10,510 nucleotides of DNA from SVFI01 sp045546735 (GTDB lineage: Bacteria > Bacillota > Clostridia > Lachnospirales > Lachnospiraceae): the NCBI GenBank assembly GCA_045546735.1, contig JAZQDJ010000045.1, forward strand, positions 1 through 10,510, read 5' to 3'. How positions within the stretch are numbered: the stretch's first letter is position 1; every line of letters starts with the position of its first letter. Below are positions 1 to 6,007 of this stretch, one piece after another. The notes under the pieces were generated by a model that worked only from the letters and a program-made list of their open reading frames with translations, searched no databases and was not told where the DNA came from. A program made the position numbers and the translations under genes.

Positions 1-67
1 CGAATTTAGTCGAGTCGCAGAGTTAAGCTGTAAGCAGCATAACAGCCTGAAAAAGGCGAAACTACAT
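1..67. other. tRNA-upstream segment, possible repeat relic
   Basis: This stretch before tRNA-Glu has no open reading frame or promoter that I can support. It contains a short hairpin, GCCT-GAAAA-AGGC, near 45-57. Part of it (GAGTTAAGC then GTAAGCAG) resembles the segment that interrupts the partial tRNA-Thr copy further on (GAGTCAAGC then GTAGGCAG), and both are followed by CAGC, TG and a run of A just before an intact tRNA. It may be a related insertion or a decayed tRNA copy whose 5' part lies outside the window. This is a visual alignment only. Confidence 0.3.
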
Positions 68-139
68 GGCCCCATGGTCAAGCGGTTAAGACATCGCCCT
101 TTCACGGCGGTAACACGGGTTCGATTCCCGTTGGGGTCA
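68..139 (+). tRNA. tRNA-Glu (TTC)
   Basis: Full cloverleaf: acceptor GGCCCCA pairs with TGGGGTC (one G-U), the anticodon loop CTTTCAC gives TTC, and the T loop is TTCGATT. The discriminator is A. No CCA is encoded, since the next bases are CTA, so the end must be added by tRNA nucleotidyltransferase. First intact gene of a six-tRNA cluster, all on this strand. Confidence 0.95.
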
Positions 140-150
140 CTATTATTTGT

Positions 151-228
151 GCCGATGTGGCTCAATTCATGACGATTGAGGAGTGAAACGAGTCAAGCGT
201 AGGCAGAGCAGCTGATTACAATCAGCTG
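151..228 (+). pseudogene. interrupted partial copy of tRNA-Thr
   Basis: Bases 151-167 (GCCGATGTGGCTCAATT) are identical to the first 17 bases of the intact tRNA-Thr at 241. A foreign stretch of 34 bases (168-201) follows, then 202-217 resumes the tRNA exactly where it left off (GGCAGAGCAGCTGATT), and AATCAGC matches the 3' side of the anticodon stem. The break is inside the D loop. The TGT anticodon is lost, replaced by AC, and no T arm or 3' acceptor strand follows. The remaining CAGCTGATT/AATCAGCTG can fold as a perfect hairpin. It cannot be a working tRNA. Confidence 0.75.
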
Positions 229-240
229 AAAAAGAAATAT

Positions 241-313
241 GCCGATGTGGCTCAATTGGCAGAGCAGCTGATTTGTAATCAGCAGGTTATCGGTTCGAGT
301 CCGATCATCGGCT
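241..313 (+). tRNA. tRNA-Thr (TGT)
   Basis: Acceptor GCCGATG pairs perfectly with CATCGGC. The anticodon stem is GCTGA/TCAGC with loop TTTGTAA, giving TGT. The T arm ATCGG-TTCGAGT-CCGAT is fully paired. The discriminator is T and no CCA is encoded. It is immediately preceded by a broken copy of its own 5' half. Confidence 0.96.
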
Positions 314-333
314 TTTCAACCTAAAAGGGTTTT

Positions 334-407
334 GGACCTTTAGCTCAGTTGGTTAGAGCAACCGGCTCATAACCGGTCGGTCCAGGGTTCGAGTCCCCGA
401 AGGTCCA
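334..407 (+). tRNA. tRNA-Met (CAT), elongator type
   Basis: Acceptor GGACCTT pairs with AAGGTCC. The anticodon stem ACCGG/CCGGT encloses CTCATAA, giving CAT. The first base pair is G-C, not the C-A mismatch of bacterial initiators, so this is elongator Met; a lysidine-modified Ile2 tRNA also reads CAT and cannot be fully excluded. The T stem CAGGG/CCCCG has an A-C mismatch at its second pair. Discriminator A, no encoded CCA. Confidence 0.92.
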
Positions 408-448
408 CTTTGCTTTGTGCAGAATAACTTTATATTACAAATGATTAT

Positions 449-522
449 GGCCCAGTGGCTCAGTTGGTTAGAGCGCCGCCCTGTCACGGCGGAGGTCGTC
501 GGTTCGAGTCCGATCTGGGTCG
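449..522 (+). tRNA. tRNA-Asp (GTC)
   Basis: Acceptor GGCCCAG pairs with CTGGGTC (one G-U). The anticodon stem CCGCC/GGCGG holds loop CTGTCAC, giving GTC. The discriminator is G, as expected for the aspartate identity element G73. No CCA is encoded. Confidence 0.96.
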
Positions 523-529
523 TCATAAT

Positions 530-602
530 GGGATCTTAGCTCAGCTGGGAGAGCATCTGCCTTACAAGCAGAGGGTCACAGGTTCGAGCCCTGTAGGTCC
601 CA
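530..602 (+). tRNA. tRNA-Val (TAC)
   Basis: Acceptor GGGATCT pairs with AGGTCCC. The anticodon stem TCTGC/GCAGA holds loop CTTACAA, giving TAC. The T loop is TTCGAGC and the discriminator A. It starts only 7 bases after tRNA-Asp, so the two must be co-transcribed and processed. No CCA is encoded. Confidence 0.96.
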
Positions 603-605
603 TTA

Positions 606-629
606 ACAATGTATAGAGATATACATTGT
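606..629 (+). other. hairpin between tRNA-Val and tRNA-Leu
   Basis: ACAATGTATA and TATACATTGT form a perfect 10-bp stem closed by the four-base loop GAGA, a GNRA tetraloop. It fills almost the whole spacer between the two tRNAs and has no T run after it, so it is not an intrinsic terminator. It may guide processing of the polycistronic tRNA precursor (inference). Confidence 0.6.
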
Positions 630-631
630 GG

Positions 632-715
632 GCCCGCGTGGCGGAACTGGCAGACGCGCAGGACTTAAAATCCTGTTGTAGCAATACAGTACCGGTTCGA
701 TTCCGGTCGCGGGCA
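632..715 (+). tRNA. tRNA-Leu (TAA)
   Basis: Class II tRNA with a long variable arm that forms its own hairpin (TGTA-GCAA-TACA). Acceptor GCCCGCG pairs with CGCGGGC. The anticodon stem CAGGA/TCCTG holds CTTAAAA, giving TAA. Discriminator A, no encoded CCA. Last gene of the cluster. Confidence 0.96.
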
Positions 716-724
716 CGATGAATT

Positions 725-757
725 AAGAAACGTTGAGAAATCTTCGTTTCTTTTTTT
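725..757 (+). terminator. intrinsic terminator of tRNA cluster
   Basis: AAGAAACG pairs with CGTTTCTT across a 12-base loop and the 3' arm runs into seven T. It lies 9 bases after tRNA-Leu, so it closes the tRNA transcript. Confidence 0.8.
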
Positions 758-763
758 ATTTAG

Positions 764-793
764 TTTACATTTGTACATAATAAATATTATAAT
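764..793 (+). promoter_or_regulatory. sigma-A type promoter for the 843-4674 unit
   Basis: The -35 element TTTACA (764-769) and the perfect -10 TATAAT (788-793) are separated by 18 bases. It follows directly after the tRNA terminator. The expected leader is about 40 bases and contains the GGAG ribosome binding site at 832-835. Confidence 0.7.
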
Positions 794-842
794 CTGTTTA
801 TGTGGATATACAGAAAAATTAAATAAGATACGGAGATAAAAA

Positions 843-1274
843 ATGAAGTGGATATTAGGTGCTTTTTTAGGCCTGGTTATTGCGTTTGTCATATATGAGC
901 TGACGGGCGTAATCAGTAGTTTAATCATAGGTCCGATTTTAGGATACAGAATCATCAGAATTACGTTTTGGGGGATTGCGTTTACAAAAGAAAACGGGAA
1001 ATATACTTTTGGATTAGCAGAGTTTCATTTTATTCCGCAAGTTTTTTTGGAGGCTAATGTAAAGAGTAGGGTGAAAAAGCTTATTTTAGACGTTTTTCCG
1101 GTTTTGTTGGGATTTATTGCGGGAATGGTGATTTCGGGGCTGTTTGGCGACGTGAGAGGCGTTGGACGGCATGTTTTGATCGGTACATTAAGTGCGATGG
1201 CGGTTATATATTGCTGGCACATATTTATTGTATTAAAAATGATTGTGTATATAAGAGAAAACAAAAATAAATAA
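843..1274 (+). CDS. small membrane protein, degenerate M50-peptidase-like
   Basis: A 143-residue membrane protein; GGAG lies 7 bases before the ATG. Hydrophobic spans are visible at about 3-33, 83-100 and 112-136, with a polar segment between. The order of motifs recalls the clostridial M50-like (site-2-protease-type) membrane proteins: a first helix ending in an E-containing motif, then GYRIIRIT (34-41) and TKENGKYTF (48-56), a pattern seen after HExxH in that group. Here the would-be HExxH reads YELTG (18-22), so both metal-binding histidines are gone and proteolysis is not expected. The resemblance is from memory of family patterns, not a search. It is 31 bases upstream of ldhA with no terminator between, so the two are probably co-transcribed. 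Its function is unknown; it could also be an unrelated integral membrane protein. Confidence 0.7.
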   Translation: MKWILGAFLGLVIAFVIYELTGVISSLIIGPILGYRIIRITFWGIAFTKENGKYTFGLAEFHFIPQVFLEANVKSRVKKLILDVFPVLLGFIAGMVISGLFGDVRGVGRHVLIGTLSAMAVIYCWHIFIVLKMIVYIRENKNK

Positions 1275-1305
1275 TATGCATATGGGATGAAAAGGAGATG
1301 GCAAA

Positions 1306-2298
1306 ATGAAGATTTTATTTTATGACACAAAAAAATACGATAGGGAGTCTTTCGAAAAATGTTTGACCGGATTTCCGGAGATTGAGATGGACTTTTTAGA
1401 AACGGATTTATCTGTGCATACAGCACGTTTGGCGAAAGGTTACGAGGGAGTGTGTGCATTTGTAAGTTCTGATGTCGGGGCAAGTGTAGTACGTGCGCTT
1501 GCTGAAAACGGTGTAAAGCTTGTTCTTATGCGCTGTGCAGGATTTAATAACGTGGATGTTGAGGTAGCAAAAGAGTGCGGAATTACGGTTCTCAGAGTTC
1601 CGGGATATTCACCGGAAGCTGTTGCGGAACATGCAATGGCACTTGCACTTGCAGTAAACAGAAGAATTCACAAAAGTTATATTAAAGTGAGAGAGAATAA
1701 TTTCAGCCTTGTAGGGTTAACCGGAGTTAACTTTTATCAGAAAACGGCCGGAATTGTGGGTACAGGAAAAATCGGTGCGGCGATGTGCCGTATTTGCAAA
1801 GGCTTTGGAATGCGTGTCATTGCGTATGATTTATATCCGAATCCGGAGCTGGATTTTGTTGAGTATGTGGATTTTGAGACATTGTTGGCTGAAAGTGATC
1901 TTATTTCACTTCATTGCCCGTTAGTTGAGGATAACTATCATTTAATTAACATTGAGACGATTGAAAAAATGAAGGATGAAGTAATTCTCATCAATACGTC
2001 CAGAGGAGGCCTGATTAAAACGGAAGATTTGATTGCCGGAATCCGTTCTAAAAAGTTTTTTGCGGTCGGACTGGATGTTTATGAGGAAGAGACAAATAAT
2101 GTGTTTGAAAACCGCGAAGATGACATTTTAGAGCATTCTATTACAGCGAGATTATTGTCGTTTCCGAATGTAATCGTAACCTCGCATCAGGGATTTTTGA
2201 CGGAGGAAGCTCTTGCATCTATCAGTGAGACAACACTTCAGAATGCGATGGATTATAAAAACGGAAAGATGCAGAAAGTAAATTTAGTGACAGTTTAA
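1306..2298 (+). CDS. ldhA: fermentative D-lactate dehydrogenase
   Basis: A 330-residue NAD-dependent D-2-hydroxyacid dehydrogenase that reduces pyruvate to D-lactate in the cytoplasm and reoxidises NADH. The sequence follows the E. coli LdhA pattern throughout, including YSPEAVAEHA (101-110), NRRIHKSY, NFSLVGLTG (132-140) and TSHQGFLT (292-299). The nucleotide-binding loop is GTGKIG (152-157), with Asp175 at the end of the next strand favouring NAD over NADP. The catalytic triad of the family is present with the usual spacing: Arg233 (NTSRGG), Glu262 (DVYEEE) and His294. Length matches the family. A strong AAAGGAG site precedes the ATG. Its stop codon is 3 bases from the next gene, a glycoside hydrolase, which implies co-transcription. 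Other 2-hydroxyacid dehydrogenases are less likely because the LdhA-specific segments are retained. Confidence 0.93.
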   Translation: MKILFYDTKKYDRESFEKCLTGFPEIEMDFLETDLSVHTARLAKGYEGVCAFVSSDVGASVVRALAENGVKLVLMRCAGFNNVDVEVAKECGITVLRVPGYSPEAVAEHAMALALAVNRRIHKSYIKVRENNFSLVGLTGVNFYQKTAGIVGTGKIGAAMCRICKGFGMRVIAYDLYPNPELDFVEYVDFETLLAESDLISLHCPLVEDNYHLINIETIEKMKDEVILINTSRGGLIKTEDLIAGIRSKKFFAVGLDVYEEETNNVFENREDDILEHSITARLLSFPNVIVTSHQGFLTEEALASISETTLQNAMDYKNGKMQKVNLVTV

Positions 2299-2301
2299 GA
2301 A

Positions 2302-4674
2302 ATGGGTGAAAATATGGATACAGATGTGATTTTAAAGCAAATGACTTTGGAGGAAAAAGCACGTCTTGTAAATGGGGCAACATTTTTCGGAATGGCAGCC
2401 ATCGATAGGTTAGATATTCCGAGGATACAGCTTTTAGACGGTGGTACAGGTATTAATTTTGAGCAGCTATTCGGTGACATGGCGGATGTCGGGGAATTGG
2501 CTGTTGACAGTACAAACGGAATGGTCGGAAGCACAATTCTTACACATGTAATTGAATATTATTTTGAGCCGGAGAAGTTGACGGAAGAAGAATTGGAATT
2601 GCATGCATGGATTAAGGAACGATTAGAGAGAAATCTTAGAGGGGCTGATTATGCACCCGGATGTTTCCCGCCGGGAATTCTTCTTGGAGCGACCTGGAAT
2701 AAGGAGGTTGTGGAGTCAGTCGGCGAGGCACTCGGAAAAGAGGCTGTTTTATATGGAGTGCATGTTTTGCTCGGTACTCCGAATGTAAATATACACAGAG
2801 ATCCTTTAAACGGACGGCTTTTTGAGGGGTATTCAGAGGACCCGTGTCTGGTGGCAAGCCTTGCGCCGGAACTTGTGAAAGGTGTACAAAAATATGGTGT
2901 TGCGGCAAATGTAAAGCATTTTGCAGCCAATAATCAAGAGACAAACAGAGTCGGAATCAACGAGACGATTTCGGCACGTGCTTTAGAAGAAATATATTTC
3001 CCGGGATTTAAAGCCTGCGTGCAGGAAGGCGGGGTAAAGACTGTTATGAGTGCGTACAACCGCATTAATGGGGTACCTTGCACGGAGAGCAAATGGCTTT
3101 TGACTGAAAAGCTGAGAGAGGAATGGGGATTTGACGGCGTTGTTTTATCTGATTGGGGGGCAGTTTATCATCCGGTAGAAGCTTTGCAGGCGGGAAATGA
3201 TCTTGCAATGCCTGGACCTCTGCCTTGGGAGCCGATTGCTGAAGCGGTTCAAAGCGGAGATTTGAAGGAAGATGAATTAAATCTTGCAGTTTTCCGCATT
3301 CTTGAGATGATTGACTGGGTTACGAAAAACTTTGCAAAAACTCAGGATATTTCTGCAAATCTGTTAAAAGAGGAGACCGATGCAGCTGCTTATCAGGCGG
3401 CTTCGGAGGGAATTGTACTTGTCGAAAATGCAGGAATTCTGCCGTTGGATAAAGATATAAAAGTGTGTGCCATCGGAAGTGCAGCAGATAAATTGATGGA
3501 CTGTGGAAGCGGAAGTGCAGGCATTACAACAAATCGTACTACAGATTTGAAGACGGGACTTCATTTTGTTGCGGAAGAGGAAGCAGAAGCGATGGTTTGC
3601 ATTTGCAAACTCGGAGGAATGGAAGGCAATGACCGGCCGCATATGCATCTGGATATAGAGGATATTAAGTTGCTCTATGCAAACGGCGCAATAAATATGG
3701 AAAAAGCACCGCAGTTTATCAGAGAACAGTTAGCCGAGGTTTGCGTTACGGATAGAAATAAGCAACTGGTGCTGGTTTTGAATGTTTGCGGACCGGTGGA
3801 TTTGTCATATTTGAACAGAGATGTTGTAAAAGCAGTTTTGGTAGCTTTTTTACCGGGGATGGAAGGCGGAAGAGCAATTTCCGATATATTGGCGGGAAAA
3901 GTGAATCCTTCAGGTAAGCTACCGCTTACTTTCCCATACAGATATGAAGATACTCCTACATACTTGAATTTTCCGGGTGATGGATATGAAGTGTGCTACG
4001 GGGAAGGAATCTATGTAGGATACAGATATTATGACAAAAAGAAAATAAAGCCGCTCTATCCGTTCGGATACGGTCTTTCTTATACAACTTTTATGTGTAG
4101 CGGAATAAATAATATGAAACAGCAGCATAGAAAGGTGTCATTTTCTGTTGAAGTGGAAAATACAGGACGCGTGGCAGGTGCACAGGTTGTGCAGATTTAT
4201 GTCGGTGATCCGTATGCAACATTGCATAAACCTGTAAAAGAACTGGTGGCGTTTGAAAAAGTATTTTTACAGCCGGGAGAGAAGAAAGCAGTAGATTTTG
4301 AAGTTAGCTTTGAGAAACTATGTTCTTTTGATGCGGATTTAGGTCAGTGGACGCTTGAAGAAGGATATTATGATTTGTTTGCAGCAACGTCTTCCGACGA
4401 GAATGACATTTTTGCAACAGAAAGAATTTATATTGATGTGGAATCTCCGTATAGTTACGGGCTGTCATCTACGGTAAAGACAATGTATGAAAATACTCAG
4501 CTGAAAGAAGCGGTAAGAACGCTTTGGGAAGCAAAGAACTGGGATTGGGGAATTGTTGAAAGTAATTACCAATATACATCGAATAAAACCATTTGGGAGA
4601 TTATGCCGCAGAAAGAAACGGACGTAGATATTGAAAAATTTGTGGTAACTGTCAGAAACGTAAAGAAACTGTAA
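2302..4674 (+). CDS. family 3 glycoside hydrolase (beta-glucosidase-like)
   Basis: A 790-residue retaining glycosidase, probably cleaving beta-glucosides or related beta-glycosides. The barrel domain (about 10-340) has the substrate-binding KHFAANNQE (205-213), an RDPLNGRLFE/SEDP block (166-181) and the nucleophile Asp284 in VLSDWGA. The alpha/beta sandwich (about 365-595) has Glu441 in MEGNDRPHM, the place of the usual acid/base, followed by FPYRYED and YPFGYGLSYT. A fibronectin-III-like domain (about 608-712) follows, then an extra tail of roughly 78 residues. There is no signal peptide, so it should act on imported oligosaccharides. Unusual are DGGTG in place of DGPxGxR near residue 46 and extra residues between about 52 and 118. 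The start is undecided: the ATG at 2302 has little ribosome-site signal, while the in-frame ATG at 2314 has GGGTGA four bases upstream; residue numbers count from 2302. Exact substrate cannot be told. Confidence 0.93.
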   Translation: MGENMDTDVILKQMTLEEKARLVNGATFFGMAAIDRLDIPRIQLLDGGTGINFEQLFGDMADVGELAVDSTNGMVGSTILTHVIEYYFEPEKLTEEELELHAWIKERLERNLRGADYAPGCFPPGILLGATWNKEVVESVGEALGKEAVLYGVHVLLGTPNVNIHRDPLNGRLFEGYSEDPCLVASLAPELVKGVQKYGVAANVKHFAANNQETNRVGINETISARALEEIYFPGFKACVQEGGVKTVMSAYNRINGVPCTESKWLLTEKLREEWGFDGVVLSDWGAVYHPVEALQAGNDLAMPGPLPWEPIAEAVQSGDLKEDELNLAVFRILEMIDWVTKNFAKTQDISANLLKEETDAAAYQAASEGIVLVENAGILPLDKDIKVCAIGSAADKLMDCGSGSAGITTNRTTDLKTGLHFVAEEEAEAMVCICKLGGMEGNDRPHMHLDIEDIKLLYANGAINMEKAPQFIREQLAEVCVTDRNKQLVLVLNVCGPVDLSYLNRDVVKAVLVAFLPGMEGGRAISDILAGKVNPSGKLPLTFPYRYEDTPTYLNFPGDGYEVCYGEGIYVGYRYYDKKKIKPLYPFGYGLSYTTFMCSGINNMKQQHRKVSFSVEVENTGRVAGAQVVQIYVGDPYATLHKPVKELVAFEKVFLQPGEKKAVDFEVSFEKLCSFDADLGQWTLEEGYYDLFAATSSDENDIFATERIYIDVESPYSYGLSSTVKTMYENTQLKEAVRTLWEAKNWDWGIVESNYQYTSNKTIWEIMPQKETDVDIEKFVVTVRNVKKL

Positions 4675-4714
4675 AAAAGTGCAAGATGTACGTGATGACG
4701 ATGCTTAAAGTAAC

Positions 4715-4741
4715 AAAGGCTGTCGCAATGCGACAGCCTTT
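4715..4741. terminator. bidirectional intrinsic terminator between convergent genes
   Basis: AAAGGCTGTCGC and GCGACAGCCTTT form a perfect 12-bp stem with loop AAT. It sits between the stop codons of the + strand glycoside hydrolase and the - strand acidic protein. T-rich sequence follows on both strands, weaker on the - strand. Confidence 0.88.
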
Positions 4742-4746
4742 AAGTT

Positions 4747-5106
4747 TTAGTTTTCTTCGTCAAAAAACTCTTCGATAGTTTCTGTTTCCGGAGCTGATGC
4801 AGAAGGAATTTCGTCATCCTCTTCATCAGAGCCGTCTTCGATTGTATCATTTAACGGTTCTTCATCTTCCTCGTCGAATGGTTCGTCATCTGCCGGTTCT
4901 GCAGAATTCAAATTGAGAGGAACATAAGTGCGCTCTGCAGACTCTGTACCGTTCTCGTAATCTTCTTCGTCATCAAATTCATCGAAATCTTCAAAATCGT
5001 CTTCATCGAATTTGTCAGCGTCATTTTTCTTCATTACATAATATGCACCGGCTGCAATCGCACCGATCGCTGCACCGAATAATAAACCTTTAGTAAACTT
5101 TTTCAT
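4747..5106 (-). CDS. YtxH-like membrane-anchored acidic protein
   Basis: A 119-residue protein. I place the start at the ATG at 5106, because AAAGGAG lies 8 bases upstream of it; the longer frame would begin at a TTG inside that region. Residues 1-27 are a short basic start and a Gly/Ala-rich helix (GLLFGAAIGAIAAGAYYV) ending in KK, the pattern of YtxH-type small proteins with one membrane span or amphipathic anchor. The rest (about 29-119) is extraordinarily acidic: I count about 44 Asp/Glu against one Lys and one Arg, in runs such as DEDDFEDFDEFDDEED. It is probably intrinsically disordered. It has its own promoter and lies downstream of the two-component genes on the same strand. Function is unknown; a stress- or envelope-related role is only suggested by the family. 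Confidence 0.8.
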   Translation of the reverse strand: MKKFTKGLLFGAAIGAIAAGAYYVMKKNDADKFDEDDFEDFDEFDDEEDYENGTESAERTYVPLNLNSAEPADDEPFDEEDEEPLNDTIEDGSDEEDDEIPSASAPETETIEEFFDEEN

Positions 5107-5138
5107 ATCGAAAGCTCCTTTCAAAATACCTTTTCTCT

Positions 5139-5167
5139 ATTTTAAAATAAATTCGCATAATATACAA
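5139..5167 (-). promoter_or_regulatory. promoter for the acidic protein gene
   Basis: Read on the - strand, -35 TTGTAT (5167-5162) and -10 TAAAAT (5144-5139) are spaced by 17 bases. The ribosome binding site and start codon follow about 30 bases downstream. It lies between the response regulator stop codon and this gene, so the gene need not depend on read-through. Confidence 0.65.
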
Positions 5168-5196
5168 GCAGTTTATGCAGAAAAGTGTGCTTATAG

Positions 5197-6006
5197 TCAC
5201 TTGATATTAAAATTATTCTGTGTTTTTGAAACATAAAAATAGATGAATTCCATAATTGTAGGAACGCCGCGTTCAGAATTAATACGTGCGGTGTATAAGG
5301 TTAAAAGGTCGTCGGGATCACCGGTGCGCCATGCAATGTTAATGGCATATTGCATCGCGCGTTCAATACTTGGGTCGCTTTTCTTATATTTTGGGCCGAG
5401 TGTTTTGTAAATATTTGCGTGAGTGTCAACTAATTTAATGAGAACAGCATCGACTAAGTATTTAAAGCCGACTGTTTTCGGACTGATTCCGATTCTGATA
5501 ATTTCATTTCGGATGAATTCAATGAGGTCGGCTTCCGGAATGTCATGGAAGGAAAGTTTGTCGGCAGCACAATCTTTGCTTTTGACCGGAGCATCACAAT
5601 TTTCTTTTCTAAGAGTATGGACCATCATTTTTATAAAGTGAATGACATATTCGGCTGAATAGTCTTTTTCATATTTCGTCAGAATAAAATCAGCGCCGAA
5701 AGAACGGGCAGCATCATGTGTAGTGTGGCTGGAATTATTTGTTGTGACAAGTAAAAATGGCTTACTTTTGCAAGCGGTATTTTTGAGGTCTGATAAAAAT
5801 TGGAGACCATTGCCGATTCCGTCATGCAATTCCAAATCAACGATAATGGCATCGGGATTTTGAGTTTGGGAAATGCTGAGAGCTTCCGTAGCATTTGCGG
5901 TATTACCTATGATTTCTATTTCTGATGTTTCTTTCGAAACGTTTTCAAACTGTGTCCGTTCTTCAAGATCATCTTCGAGAATTAAAATTTTAACTATTTC
6001 GCTCAT
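5197..6006 (-). CDS. response regulator with Spo0A-like DNA-binding domain
   Basis: A 269-residue two-component regulator, the same size as Spo0A. Residues 1-130 are a receiver domain: acidic pocket Glu11-Asp12-Asp13, phosphoacceptor Asp57 (IIVDLEL), the Thr switch around 88-89 (LLVTT) and Lys111. Residues about 158-265 match the Spo0A effector domain: IIRIGISPKTVGFKYLVDAV corresponds to the Spo0A segment around IGVPAHIKGY.YLREAI, and SIERAMQYAINIAWRTGD (213-230) to the recognition-helix segment RVERAIRHAIEVAWSRG. Divergence at many positions that are near-invariant in master Spo0A says this is a paralogue. AGAGGA precedes the ATG, and the start is one base beyond the kinase stop codon, so the two are translationally coupled. 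Expected role: cytoplasmic, phosphorylation-controlled transcription factor. Target genes cannot be seen. Confidence 0.9.
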   Translation of the reverse strand: MSEIVKILILEDDLEERTQFENVSKETSEIEIIGNTANATEALSISQTQNPDAIIVDLELHDGIGNGLQFLSDLKNTACKSKPFLLVTTNNSSHTTHDAARSFGADFILTKYEKDYSAEYVIHFIKMMVHTLRKENCDAPVKSKDCAADKLSFHDIPEADLIEFIRNEIIRIGISPKTVGFKYLVDAVLIKLVDTHANIYKTLGPKYKKSDPSIERAMQYAINIAWRTGDPDDLLTLYTARINSERGVPTIMEFIYFYVSKTQNNFNIK

Positions 6007-6007
6007 G

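Noticed and set aside
665..955. 96-codon frame on the - strand
   Set aside because: It runs across tRNA-Leu, the terminator and the promoter of the + strand unit, and has no ribosome binding site.
1025..1483. 152-codon frame on the - strand
   Set aside because: It lies opposite the membrane protein gene and ldhA, both with good sites and family support, and has no family resemblance of its own.
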